This document shows, piece by piece, positions 17,621 to 27,171 of a stretch of DNA of 64,000 bases. The number at the start of each line of letters is the position of its first letter. Position 1 is the stretch's first letter. Source of the DNA: JAJEFO01 sp965208685 (lineage in GTDB: Bacteria > Pseudomonadota > Alphaproteobacteria > Rhodobacterales > Rhodobacteraceae); contig CBDBPL010000007.1 in NCBI GenBank assembly GCA_965208685.1, forward strand, positions 2,728,001 through 2,792,000, in the 5' to 3' direction. The notes beneath the pieces were generated by a model. The model searched no databases, had not been told where the DNA came from, and saw only the letters and a list, made by a program, of their open reading frames with translations. The translations under genes and the position numbers were made by a program.

Positions 17621-20434
17621 TCACTGGCCGGGGGCATGCTCCGCAGAGGCCTCGGCGACCGCGCTTCTCGCGTATGCCAGAATCTCGCCCGCACTCTTCA
17701 GATCGTCCTGTCCGTTGATTGAGCCGTAGCCTTCGATGTCGTCGTCGGACTTGTCGTCGCCAATGCACAGCCACATCGACTTGTTCAGGAGTTCCTCTGG
17801 CAGGTGTCCGGAGGCGGCAAGCCTTTCGCAAGTAGTCGCAGCGGATTCCTTCCCCTCGCCCGCCGCGTCCTCACAGGCCTTCGACAGCGACGATATCGCG
17901 TCTTCCGCAATGCCGGATGCCTGCGCGACCGCCTCTTCCGAGAATCCCCCGCCCGCCAGCAGCGTCGCCATCCGAAACTTGCGCTCCGCGGACTCCAGCA
18001 AGGCGCGCGCATCCGCAAGGCGCTCTTTTGCCCGTTCCTGCTTCGGGTCGGGGCGGCTGGTCTGGTACAGGATTTCCGCCGTGTTCGACGTGAACGTGAG
18101 GAAGCCGGAAGCCTCCAGCTGAATCATCTTTTCGTAGGTTTCGCGGTCGAGCGTCTTTACGGGCATTCCCGAGGCATCGTCACCGTATGCGCTGACATTG
18201 CCATCATCGTCCGGGTCAACGACAGCCAGCAGCGACTTTCGGCCGTCCTCCGATTCCCGAATCTCCAGCATGACCAGCTGGTCGCCGTACGCTTCCCTGA
18301 ACCGGTCAAGGTATTCGACTTCGGGTTTCGGTGTCCGCTCCTTCGGAACGACAGCCCCCATGACCTCTTCCAGGCGCTGGAGAAACGCAGCCCTGCCAGA
18401 CGGCAGGTTCAGCGTGCCGGACTTCGACTCGCCATCCAGGACAGCCCCGGCTACGGCTCGCTTCTGCTCAATCAGGAAGAGCATGTTGTGCTCGATCGAG
18501 TTCTCGCTGACCAGATTCGCCACGGTCACCGAACGCTTCTGGTGCTTTCGCCACGCTCGGGCGATTCTCTGTTCCAGCCTGGCGGGATTCCATGGCTGGT
18601 CGAGGTTGACGACCGCATTGGCGACCTGCAGGTTCAACCCTGTGCCGCCACTCTCGGACGAAAGGAATACCCGACAGTTCGGGTCTTCCTTGAACCTGGT
18701 GATTTCGGCCTTTCTCTGCTTCTGCGGCACCGAACCCGTGTGCAGAGCATAGTCGATTCCGATGTCGCTCAGCAGCGACTGCACAAGCGACAGCATGCGG
18801 ACCCACTCCGAAAAGATGATCACCTTGGAATCGGCATCGCTCAGCAACTCTTCGAGTATGCGCTCCAGTTCGTCCAGCTTCGGGCAGTCGCGCACCTTCT
18901 CGTCGAGAATGTAGGGCGTGTCACAGATCATGCGCATGCAGGCCAGGCCGAGCTGCAACCGCTTGAATTCCGCTTCAGTCAGCGGGCGCCGGTGGGCGAT
19001 CGAGGCGATTCTGGCAACCAGGTAAGCATAGTCCTCGTAGCGCGCCTGCTGTTCTTCGGTCATCGGCACGAAGTAGTTGTTGACCGTACGGCCGGGAAGG
19101 TCGTCTTCTACCTCGACCTTGCGTCGTCTCAACATGTGCGGCTTCACGCGCTCACCGAGTTCATCCAGGTTCTTGTAGCCGGTCGCCCGACCCCGGTCGT
19201 CGAGACGGTAGTACTGTCGATTGAACCGAAACAGGGGTCCGAGAATCGTGGGATCCAGGAACTGAAGAATCGAGTAGATTTCGTCGATCCGGTTCTCGAT
19301 CGGCGTGCCGGTGAGCACGAAGGCAAACCGGCTCTGGAGCTGCTTGACAGCGATGGCAGTCTTCGTGCGCCAGTTCTTGATGCGCTGGGCCTCGTCCAGG
19401 ATGACGATGTCTGGCTGAAGCAGTTTCTGAAGGTCCGCCCCGTCGAACAGGATCTGCTCGTAGTTCGCGATCGTGAAGAATTCCGGGTTCCTGTAGGCCT
19501 CAAGCCTCGCGGCGCGAGGCCCGAAGACGGTGCGGTAGGGCAGGTTCGTTGCGGCTTCGATCTGCTCCGCCCATTCCGACTTTAGCGAGGCGGGGCAGAC
19601 AACAAGCGCGCGCTCGACGCCTTCCATCTGTCTCAGGAGCTCACAGGCGGCCAATGCCTGACAGGTCTTTCCCAGCCCCATTTCGTCCGCCAGGAGCGCG
19701 CGTTCCTTGAAGGCCAGGTGCATCATTCCATCGCGCTGGTAGGGAAACAGCGGGAAGTTCAGCACTTCGAAGGTCCGCTCACCCGCATCCACCGCGTCAA
19801 GAAAGGCCTCTCGCCTTCCTGTCGGCCGTTCACGCGCAAGCTGCCGGTCCTTCCATTTGTCCAGCAACCGGGAGACGCGCACATGGTGCGGATGCTCGTC
19901 GGCAACCTGATTCAGGCTTGCGAGTGACTGATCGTCATGCAGGCGCTGGAAATCCTTGAGTCGGCTCTCAACAGCATCGCGGACTTCCGCAGGAAAGTGC
20001 CCTTCGGGCAGCAACATGGCAGGCGCCGCGTCGCTCATGGACTGGAGATGCACCTCGATGCGGGGAGACTGGTGGCTCGGCGAACCCGAACGCATGCGGC
20101 TTCCGGATTTGGCAATCAGGTTGAGCACGCCTTCGACATGCTTGCATGTACCCAGCCCGGCGACTTCAAAGTCACGGCAAGTGCATGAATTCACACGACG
20201 TTCGAGATGCCTGATTTCAACCACGTAGCTGCTGCCGGTGCTGGACTGAACCCGAAACGATCCGAATGCCCGAAAATCAGGTTCCAGTTCCTCGAATTCG
20301 GCAACTTCCGTAATTCCCCTCCATCGCCGCCGCTCGATTTCCTCTTCGTCCGTCGTGTTCCAGCCAAGAAATTCCGGCCGCTTCGGCCCCGACGCCTTTC
20401 GGCCCTTCCTTGCTCGCTTTGCTGGCTTGGACAT
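17621..20434 (-). CDS. SWIM zinc-finger SNF2-family DNA helicase
   Basis: 937 residues from the ATG at 20434, which has GGAGA upstream; the frame is open to 20848 but that extension has no conserved sequence. A SWIM zinc finger (CTC, then CKH; residues 84-99) precedes a SNF2 ATPase: LLADEMGLGKT at 247-257, DEAQRIKN at 347-354, LTGTPIENR at 374-382, SSESGGTGLNL at 592-602 and the motif VI RIARAWR at 623-629. The last ~230 residues are acidic and helical with no known domain. SNF2 proteins translocate on duplex DNA or remove bound proteins. It is upstream of the giant RecQ-UvrD protein. Confidence 0.93.
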   Translation of the reverse strand: MSKPAKRARKGRKASGPKRPEFLGWNTTDEEEIERRRWRGITEVAEFEELEPDFRAFGSFRVQSSTGSSYVVEIRHLERRVNSCTCRDFEVAGLGTCKHVEGVLNLIAKSGSRMRSGSPSHQSPRIEVHLQSMSDAAPAMLLPEGHFPAEVRDAVESRLKDFQRLHDDQSLASLNQVADEHPHHVRVSRLLDKWKDRQLARERPTGRREAFLDAVDAGERTFEVLNFPLFPYQRDGMMHLAFKERALLADEMGLGKTCQALAACELLRQMEGVERALVVCPASLKSEWAEQIEAATNLPYRTVFGPRAARLEAYRNPEFFTIANYEQILFDGADLQKLLQPDIVILDEAQRIKNWRTKTAIAVKQLQSRFAFVLTGTPIENRIDEIYSILQFLDPTILGPLFRFNRQYYRLDDRGRATGYKNLDELGERVKPHMLRRRKVEVEDDLPGRTVNNYFVPMTEEQQARYEDYAYLVARIASIAHRRPLTEAEFKRLQLGLACMRMICDTPYILDEKVRDCPKLDELERILEELLSDADSKVIIFSEWVRMLSLVQSLLSDIGIDYALHTGSVPQKQRKAEITRFKEDPNCRVFLSSESGGTGLNLQVANAVVNLDQPWNPARLEQRIARAWRKHQKRSVTVANLVSENSIEHNMLFLIEQKRAVAGAVLDGESKSGTLNLPSGRAAFLQRLEEVMGAVVPKERTPKPEVEYLDRFREAYGDQLVMLEIRESEDGRKSLLAVVDPDDDGNVSAYGDDASGMPVKTLDRETYEKMIQLEASGFLTFTSNTAEILYQTSRPDPKQERAKERLADARALLESAERKFRMATLLAGGGFSEEAVAQASGIAEDAISSLSKACEDAAGEGKESAATTCERLAASGHLPEELLNKSMWLCIGDDKSDDDIEGYGSINGQDDLKSAGEILAYARSAVAEASAEHAPGQ

Positions 20435-20786
20435 GCGTTCTCCACTCTTTCCAATGCGAAAGGCCGGACCAAAGGGCACACGGCGAAAAGCGGTCCAGGT
20501 CTCGGCACTGGTGCCGCTCCAAGAATTGCACCCTACGCCTACCGGAACGCGATTCATGCGGCAACATGCATCCGTGCTTGAATCGGGCAGGCCGGCGTGA
20601 AGGTGACTGCTCACCCCATCCGGCCTCAAGCCTGCCCGACTTGCGCCGATCAATCCAGCAGCCGTCCGGCCAGTCTTCCGTGCGCCTCTTTCGTCATCCG
20701 CTGCATTATGCCAATGCTGACTTCGCGACTCGCCAAGGCGGCGGAGGAAATCGTCTTGGCTGATCCCAACTGGGAGGGGATACGGC
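20435..20786. other. Divergent intergenic region
   Basis: 352 bases between the SNF2 gene (minus) and the SnoaL-like gene (plus). It should carry promoters for both, but no clear -35/-10 pairs, repeats or hairpins were recognised. Confidence 0.35.
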
Positions 20787-21803
20787 ATGACGACCAAGCA
20801 AGATGAACGGGAAATTGCCGGATGCACCGCATCACTCGCGAATGCCAAGGAACGGGCTTGGGCGCTTGCGGCCGGAACCTCGCCGGACCGTTCGCTCCTC
20901 GAACCTGATCTGGCATTTCACGGCCCAGCGCCGGTCGGCGACCTCTTGGGCCGCGAGGCATTCGAGACGGCCCTGCTTGAGCCGATAAGGGCGGCAATGC
21001 CGCAGGCCGCCAAACGTCCATATCTCTACTTCGGCGGAGAATTCATGGGACATGTCTGGGTCGCCGCCACCGGCAACATCGAGGGTGAAATGACGTCGCC
21101 CCTGTTCGGCGTCCCGCCGGGCGAGGGAAGCCGCAAGCTGCGCTTCGGTGAGTTCTACAGGTTCGAAGGCGACCGGATTGCCGAAATCCGTTGCCTGCTG
21201 GACATTCCCGGCCTTGCCCATCAGGCGGGTATCGAGATGTTCCCGCCCTTCTCCGGACGCGCGCACATTCCCGGAGGACCGCCCGCCGAAATCGGCATCG
21301 TGAAAACTCCCCAGGATCAGGTCCTGACCGAGACGACACGCAGTCTTGTCGAGAACATGATCGTCGGCGGCTGCAACAGTCTGGAAGGCAGCGACATGTC
21401 GAGCCAGGGACTGGAGCAGTACTGGCGGGAAGACATGGCCTGGCACGGCCCTTGGGGCATCGGCTCCGCGTACGGGCTGCAGGAGTTCTACGACTATGCG
21501 CAAGGCCCGTCGGTAAGGTCGTTCCCCGGGCGCAAGGGTTCCTGGCCCAAGGAAGCGTTCGTGGCAGAAGCGCGCGTTGCGGGATTCGCAGGGCAGTTTC
21601 TGGGCACGTTCTCAGGCGTCCCCTTTCGCGGCATTGAGCCGACCGGGCGGAAAGTCACCAAGCGGGTCATGGACTTCTACACCAGCCGGGAAGGGCGGCT
21701 TGCGGAAAACTGGGTGCTGATCGACATGATCCGCTTCGCGTCCGACTGTGGCGTGGACCTGCTGGCATCCTTGCCGGAGGATCCGGCGACGGCGGCGGCA
21801 TGA
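20787..21803 (+). CDS. Tandem SnoaL/NTF2-like domain protein
   Basis: 338 residues. Two SnoaL-like (polyketide cyclase/NTF2 fold) repeats appear. The first, at ~25-155, contains FHGPAPVGDLLGREAFE and FGEFYRFEGDRIAEIRCLLDIPGL. The second, at ~190-325, contains WHGPWGIGSAYGLQEFYD and KRVMDFYTSREGRLAENWVLIDM. These domains form a cone-shaped pocket and act as cyclases, isomerases or small-molecule binders. The gene stands alone between DNA-processing genes, and its substrate is unknown. Confidence 0.8.
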   Translation: MTTKQDEREIAGCTASLANAKERAWALAAGTSPDRSLLEPDLAFHGPAPVGDLLGREAFETALLEPIRAAMPQAAKRPYLYFGGEFMGHVWVAATGNIEGEMTSPLFGVPPGEGSRKLRFGEFYRFEGDRIAEIRCLLDIPGLAHQAGIEMFPPFSGRAHIPGGPPAEIGIVKTPQDQVLTETTRSLVENMIVGGCNSLEGSDMSSQGLEQYWREDMAWHGPWGIGSAYGLQEFYDYAQGPSVRSFPGRKGSWPKEAFVAEARVAGFAGQFLGTFSGVPFRGIEPTGRKVTKRVMDFYTSREGRLAENWVLIDMIRFASDCGVDLLASLPEDPATAAA

Positions 21804-21938
21804 AGGCAACGCCTCGATTCCAGGCAGGCCTGAAAGGCAACCCGCACCGGAAGGCACCGCAATGTCCGGACGTTCAGGTGTTCGGTCCTCGCGCCGGACA
21901 GGCAGCCTGACGTCATCGAGAAAAGCAGATCGGCACGG

Positions 21939-23347
21939 TCATGGAATCTGATTGGACTCAAGTGTCCTGACACGCGCTTCGTAGAAGTTCCGGAATTCCC
22001 CTGCCCTGCCGTCGTCGATTCGCCCCTCCCGCAAGAGCCGATCGATCTGGGCATGGACGGCCGCAAGCGTTGTCCAGCCGTTTGCCGACGCTTCGGTGCC
22101 CCGCCACCTGGCCAGGATGTTCTTGGCCGCCGAAGCCACTGCTGCGGCAGGCATGATCTCGGGCGCCATGAGAACCGCTGCCCGCCTTCCAAGCTGCCGG
22201 AGCCGCACATCGCCAAGCTGCTCGACGACCGACAGTCGGGCCTGCCAGTCATCAACCATGTTGAGGCTGCGAAGCAGCTGCTTGTCCTCACGCCCGTAAA
22301 ACCCGTCGTAGATGCGTTCCTCAACTCGCACTGACTCCCCGGGGCCGGGCGGTGGATATCGCTGGACCCTCAACTCGGCCACGGCTGCACCAACGCGTCG
22401 AGAGAAGTCGGAACTGGCGGCGACTTCACGGCATCTTTCACGTACGGTCCCGTCCGCCGTGCATGAGTGAAAGAGCATCGGGGTCTCGTTGATCTTCAAC
22501 CTGTGCACGACGCGAGGCGACCGCTCAAGGAGTTCAATCAGTCCTGCCTGATCAAAACCAAAACACTCAACCGGATCCTCGGCAACGACATCGAAGAATG
22601 CAGCCGTGTTCGCGTTCTCCGCGTCGTGGCCGCAACCGCACCCGACAATGCCCTGGGGCGGTGCGGCCGAGAGCCGCGTCACGTATTCCAGAGGCTTGCC
22701 GGACGCGAGGAGCCTGTCGACATGCGTCTTGTCCCTGTTGGCAAGAATCTCCTCGAAGAGATCGGGCGCTCGGTCCCGGACAAGCTGAAGCAGATGCCTG
22801 GTGGCTTCCACGTCACCGAGAGCGTCATGTGCGTCGTGGTCCCGAAATCCGTTCGCAGGCGCAAGAACGTCCAGCCTGAAGACTTCGTTCCCGGAGTCGT
22901 CCACAGGCCACTCGAGGGCTTCGTGCGCGCGCAGATGCACTGCATACAGGATCTGAAGGACATCCAGTCGCGTGTTCCCATTGAACTGGGTCGCAAAGAC
23001 ATCCGGCTGAAGCGTCTGGTAGAAGGACTGCCGCAGGAAGTTCTCGTCGAAGCTCATCGAGTTGTAGCCGGTCCACGTGGCTGGGGCCCACGCCTCGACG
23101 AGGCGCTGTATCTCCTGCATCATTTCGAACCAGCTTGGCAGCGCCGGATCCGTCAGTTGGTCGATCGAGACTCCGTGACAGCCATTGCCTGTGGCGAAGG
23201 CAATATGTGTGCGGCCAGCCGACAGCGCATGTTCACGCGTTTCAGCGGCTTGAGGTCGTCATCTGCGAGGAGTGCCGCAAACTGCAGGGGTTGATCGTAT
23301 GCGGGCGAAGTGCCGGTGGTCTCGAGGTCGTAGAAGGCGAAAGGCAT
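21939..23347 (-). pseudogene. sbcB: Exonuclease I (SbcB-like), interrupted by one frameshift
   Basis: The two reading frames join into about 469 residues, the size of bacterial exonuclease I (E. coli is 475). The start is at 23347 (MPFAFYDLETTG), with the DEDD exonuclease motif at once. The frame breaks near 23172, in MAVT. Inserting one G into ACGGAGTC restores GVSIDQLTDPALPSW and continues into the second frame, which has WTGYNSMSFDENFLRQ, the next motif HDAHDALGDVEATRHLLQL and the C-terminal exonuclease I extension. In E. coli the enzyme digests single-stranded DNA 3'-5' in recombination and mismatch repair. The break could be a true mutation or a sequencing/assembly error. Confidence 0.85.
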
Positions 23348-23889
23348 CGCGGGCAATCTACGGCCCATCGACCTGGAACAAAAGACCGACAAGTCATGCG
23401 TGCGATACATGCGCACCCTTTGCGACCATCCGATCCGCCCGAACCCGTGGAGTGCAGATCAACGTCCACAAACGCGAGCTCCTGCCGTCGAGGCCTGGAG
23501 TTGAGAACTTCGGATAGTCGGGGTGATGTTGGGGGAGATGATGGCCATGGACGGGATTTCCGTCCCCTGGACGCCTCGCGCGGCATCATCGTCTGCCCGG
23601 AAGCGATCCTGCTGCCGACCTACACAGAAGATGTGAAAAGGCTGCCCGGGCACCACGCGACAGACGAGGCCGTTCTCAAAGTACAGCAAGGCTGATGCGG
23701 TTGCGACCGCGGCGGCGAAGCCCGGTTTCAGCGCGTCGACGGGTCAATGAATTCGCTACCAAAAGCTTGCTTGGCCTGATGTGTCTGCGCAGGAGCAGTG
23801 GCAGCAGGCAAGTTTCCGGGCTGCATGCTGACATCCGCTCCCGCGGAAGTCACCAAAGTCGTTTGTGGCGATCAGGTCCGCTGACGACC
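23348..23889. other. Intergenic, no gene recognised
   Basis: 542 bases between the exonuclease I start and the Xre-RES promoter. Only short overlapping frames without family motifs were seen. GC drops sharply at the right end, where the toxin-antitoxin promoter begins. Confidence 0.4.
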
Positions 23890-23931
23890 TTGACACTCTA
23901 CATCATATGACTAAAACTCTAACATCATATG
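23890..23931 (+). promoter_or_regulatory. Promoter and paired operator-like repeats of the Xre-RES module
   Basis: TTGACA at 23890-23895 is a consensus -35 box; TAAAAC at 23912-23917, after a 16-base spacer, is a plausible -10. The 10-base direct repeat ACATCATATG occurs at 23900-23909 and 23922-23931, 22 bases apart, so on the same helical face about two turns apart. One copy sits in the spacer and the other just after the -10 box, so bound protein would block transcription. The Shine-Dalgarno GGAG follows at 23931-23934. The likely binder is the Xre antitoxin. Confidence 0.7.
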
Positions 23932-23941
23932 GAGAAAACAT

Positions 23942-24358
23942 ATGTTGGAGTCAAGCCAATTCGTTCCCGAGAATGTCATCGTGCGGCCCATTGCCGACGG
24001 AGACAAGATCGCGGCAATCGTCAAAGCCGTTGTACGCACAGCGGACGCGTGGAACTTGTCCAACTCAGAAGCTGCCGCGCTCTTCGACGTCCCGAGCGCA
24101 ACTTGGAGCCGAATGAAGGCCGGGACCTACAAGGGAGTGCTTGACCAAGACAAGGTAACCCGCGCAAGCTTGCTGGTCGGCCTCTTCAAGGGCTTGCGGC
24201 TGTTGTTCAATGGCCCCCTGACGTACGACTGGCCCAAGACCGCAAATTCCGGACCCGGCTTCAACGGAAAGAGCCCGGTTCAGGTCATGTGCGAAGGCGG
24301 CATTCCGGCCATGATGAGAGTGCGGCAGCATATTGACGCGTTGCGGGGTGGAGCGTGA
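23942..24358 (+). CDS. Xre/MbcA/ParS-type antitoxin (DUF2384)
   Basis: 138 residues, ATG at 23942 with GGAG seven bases upstream. The N-terminal region has a helix-turn-helix-like segment (LSNSEAAALFDVPSATWSRM) and a C-terminal DUF2384 antitoxin domain with FNGPLTYDWPKTAN, then VMCEGGIPAMMRVRQH. It is expected to block the RES toxin active site and repress the operon. Its stop overlaps the GTG start of the toxin by four bases. Confidence 0.88.
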   Translation: MLESSQFVPENVIVRPIADGDKIAAIVKAVVRTADAWNLSNSEAAALFDVPSATWSRMKAGTYKGVLDQDKVTRASLLVGLFKGLRLLFNGPLTYDWPKTANSGPGFNGKSPVQVMCEGGIPAMMRVRQHIDALRGGA

Positions 24359-25059
24359 TCCGGGCTTCCGATCTGGAAGAAGTTGAGTTTACCGATTCCG
24401 CAACCATTCGCTTGATCTCGACGGCGTACATTGACGATCCGGCAATCGCTCCCTTGGCAGACGATGATGACGACCTTGCGATGCTTGAAGAGATCGAAGG
24501 ACTCACGTCTGCCCGCAAGACGGCAACCCTGCCAACACCTGGCGGCCTGAATCCGGCCGAGCTTCTGACCGAGGCGGACGGGTACGGATGGGCCTATGTC
24601 AATGCCGCGTTCTGTTGCGCTCGGGCCACCGGCAATCGGTTCAATGGACCAGATCGCGGCGCATGGTACGCGTCCTATGGAAGAGCTGCTGTCGAGACGT
24701 CACAGGCGGAAGTGGCTTGGCATCTCACGAGCGAACTTGAAGCGACCGGGGTCTTCGAGAACGTCACCGCCTACCGCGAACTGCTCGCGGGATTCACGAC
24801 GCGGTTTCACGACCTAAGCGGGTGGACGGAAAAAGGCGCTCTGAGTTCGGACCCTTCTGTAGCCTACCCGGCAGGTCAATCACTTGCACGCGACGTGCTG
24901 GCGTCAGGCGGGAATGGAATCTTGTACCCCTCGGCACGATACAAAAGAGGTCAGTGTCTGGTCGCGCTGCGTCCCCATTTGGTTCAAAATGTGAGGCAGG
25001 GAGACATCTGGGTCTTCGAATGGACGGGGGAGAGGACACCCTCCGTAAGAAAGGAGTGA
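24355..25059 (+). CDS. RES-domain toxin (NAD-depleting)
   Basis: 234 residues, GTG start overlapping the antitoxin stop. The RES fold is visible as RFNGPDRGAWYAS, then ETSQAEVAWH, then LYPSARYKRGQCLVALRP and VQNVRQGDIW near the end. RES toxins of the Xre-RES (MbcTA) class degrade NAD+ and stop growth. The conserved arginine, tyrosine, glutamate and serine positions of the family appear to be in place. The N-terminal ~60 residues are acidic, longer than in minimal RES toxins, but I see no second domain. Confidence 0.88.
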   Translation: MIRASDLEEVEFTDSATIRLISTAYIDDPAIAPLADDDDDLAMLEEIEGLTSARKTATLPTPGGLNPAELLTEADGYGWAYVNAAFCCARATGNRFNGPDRGAWYASYGRAAVETSQAEVAWHLTSELEATGVFENVTAYRELLAGFTTRFHDLSGWTEKGALSSDPSVAYPAGQSLARDVLASGGNGILYPSARYKRGQCLVALRPHLVQNVRQGDIWVFEWTGERTPSVRKE

Positions 25060-25364
25060 ATTCCAGTTGCATGCCAATGGCGGCAAGCCAAAAGACTGGC
25101 CGTTGCTTCTCGGTTCAGGTCGTCTGGCAGCAGACTGGAATTGGCGGATTGGTCGATCGCCGGACTGCCAAGGATACCAGTTCACACTGGAAATCAATCG
25201 GCTTCCAGGCCCGTTCGAGAAGTGAGATTTGAAGGAAGTCCGAACCTGTCCATGGCTGTCGGGCAAACCTCTCTTCCGTCGCATCGCCACACAGGGATGC
25301 TACGGCGACCACAAGACCGTGGCGGACCGTCTTCGAGAGGTGCGCCCTTCCTGTTGGTGGCAAC
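25060..25364. other. Intergenic after the RES toxin
   Basis: Only short overlapping frames; no recognised gene. The region runs up to the TGT where an IS21-type left end may begin. Confidence 0.35.
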
Positions 25365-25878
25365 TGTAAATGCAACAGTTTTGGCTTGTTGCTTCGTAAG
25401 GTCCCGGGCCGCTGTGGTGATGAAGTCACCACAGATGGAAAGGGGCAGGGATGTACGGATGGGAGACCAGGATGTTGCTGAAGCACTATCTCGAGCAGGG
25501 CGTTTCGCAGTCGGAGCTGGCGCGGCGGTTCGGGATCGACCGCACGACGATCTGGCGCTGGGTCAGGACTGGGCAGCTGGACCAGGACCTGTCGGCCGGT
25601 TCGAACGGATATTCGCCGCGGCCCCCGGTGACGCGCAAGCTCGATCCCTACAAGGCGATCATCGACGCGCGCCTCGAGGAGTTTCCGAAGCTGTCGGCGA
25701 AGCGGCTGTTCGACGAGACCCGCGCGGCGGGCTATCCGGGCTGCTACGAGGGCGTGCGGAACTACGTGCGGGTTGCCCGGCCCCGCGCGCCGGTCGAGCC
25801 GACGGTCCGCTTCGAGACGCCCGCAGGCCGGCAGGGCCAGATGGACTTCGGGACCTTCACGCTTCCCTGGGGCCGGTT
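25365..25878 (+). mobile_element. istA: IS21-family fragment (5' part of istA)
   Basis: An ATG at 25451 starts a typical IstA N-terminus (MYGWETRMLLKHYLEQG, then a helix-turn-helix with ARRFGIDRTTIWRWV). It continues to GQMDFGTFTLPWG, the first aspartate of the DDE integrase core, and then homology ends near 25878. The rest of istA and all of istB are missing, so the element is inactive. A TGT at 25365 could be the left end, since IS21 ends normally begin with TG; this is a guess. A 9-bp inverted repeat (CTGTGGTGA/TCACCACAG, 25412-25434) precedes the gene. Confidence 0.75.
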
Positions 25879-26614
25879 GCTCAAAGCCCTGCCGGATCCA
25901 GCACCCAGGCACCCTGCCTGCGGGAAGGAACTCGCGCCAGAACTTTTGCATTTTCATTTGCCAGATGGAGTGCGCCCTTTCGGCTGGACAATTCAGCCTG
26001 CACTCGTTGCCAACCGTCTCCAAACGTCGCTTCGAGACGCCGCTATGGCAACGTGCCACTTGATTTATTCCGCATCGAGCGCAACTTCCCCACCCGCCGC
26101 CCGAAATCCGCCCAAGTTGCCGAGAAACGTGCGTGGCATGGAGCCGAACACGCAAACATCAATCAACGCGATGATCCGACTTGGATTTCGTCATTTCCGC
26201 GCGTCGAGAAGTGCACGCCCGAATCATTGAGACAAAGCAAGAAAAAATGCATATTTTCGGTCCTTGCCCGAGAAATGTTGCGCTTGTTGCTTGATCGTGA
26301 GGCAGTCGGTGAAGGCAACCAATTGGCCGGCTTGATCATCATGGACGAGTCGGGCGACAGAAGGCGGGGGAGTGCGTCCCAAGAAATGCAAATCTCCGTT
26401 ACATGAACGCGCCGCGGATTCAGGGCGCTCAGACACGGATGCCTGCGGTTCTGGGGATCCTTGACGGCAAGCGGTTCCTCACGCTGCCGGTTGCGCGGTT
26501 CAAATGGGCAAGCGCTGCCCAACTTGCCGCGTGGCTGACAGGTCAAGAGCCCACGGCGACAAATCACGTCTCCGACCTGTCTCGGTTTGCCGAAAAGTCA
26601 TGGATCGCAAGCCG
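25879..26614. other. Gene-poor stretch after the IS fragment
   Basis: 736 bases with no recognised protein on either strand. The long minus-strand open frame through 25115-26155 shows no family motif and crosses the IS21 fragment, so I do not treat it as a gene. The region probably holds the breakpoint where the IS and its neighbours were deleted or rearranged. Confidence 0.4.
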
Positions 26615-27109
26615 TCATCCCACCACGAGCAAGATCATTGTCGCGATCCCCCAAATCGTCATCTGGTAGTGGGTATTCTGTGCACCTTCGTGACAGAACC
26701 AATAGCAGAACCAGTTGCCTCCCACCAAAAAACCGACCCAGATGCTGGTGAACAACAGCGCCCCCAACACGGCAAGGCTGCGTCCAGTCGTCGGATCAAC
26801 CTGGCCGAGAGCAGCCATCAGCATGGCCGCAAACCCTGACCATAACGCAATGGCCGCGACGACTTCCCAAACCACGATGATCGCGAACAACCATTTCTGA
26901 ACCGACGCGTCCGAAATTCGTCGATGCGCAACGGCCTCGTAGGCCTCGGGAAACTCTTCCCGCATGCGAGTCATGTCGAGAACTTCCGCCGTTGTGGTGC
27001 TGTTCAGCGCGGAATGAAATATGTTGTCCAGGACCCCCGTCGTGAGCCACGCCGCGAGGAAGAAGACACAGGCTGTCTGGGCGACGAGGATGATTGTCTC
27101 AAGAATCAT
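26615..27109 (-). CDS. DUF2165 small integral membrane protein
   Basis: 164 residues with about four hydrophobic segments (near 1-25, 70-95, 108-130 and 145-162), separated by a conserved acidic loop (LDMTRMREEFPEAYE) and the FCHEGAQNTHYQ motif that is characteristic of DUF2165. The role is unknown. It is 62 bases after the binding-protein gene on the same strand, so it is probably the last gene of the catabolic operon. Possibly it helps transport, since no permease gene is present. Confidence 0.85.
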   Translation of the reverse strand: MILETIILVAQTACVFFLAAWLTTGVLDNIFHSALNSTTTAEVLDMTRMREEFPEAYEAVAHRRISDASVQKWLFAIIVVWEVVAAIALWSGFAAMLMAALGQVDPTTGRSLAVLGALLFTSIWVGFLVGGNWFCYWFCHEGAQNTHYQMTIWGIATMILLVVG

Positions 27110-27171
27110 GTCCCGTCCTTGACGTGATCGTCAGTGGCGGGGCAGCAAGTGCCGCCCCGCCAAATTGACCC

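Noticed and set aside
25059..25142. 9-bp inverted repeat AATTCCAGT/ACTGGAATT about 66 bases apart, just after the RES gene
   Set aside because: Only nine bases match with no extension or target duplication; probably chance.
25115..26155. Long minus-strand open frame of 346 codons
   Set aside because: It lies antisense to the IS21 fragment and has no recognisable family motif; high GC gives long spurious frames.
26403..26669. 88-codon plus-strand frame before DUF2165
   Set aside because: No family match and its end overlaps the DUF2165 gene antisense.
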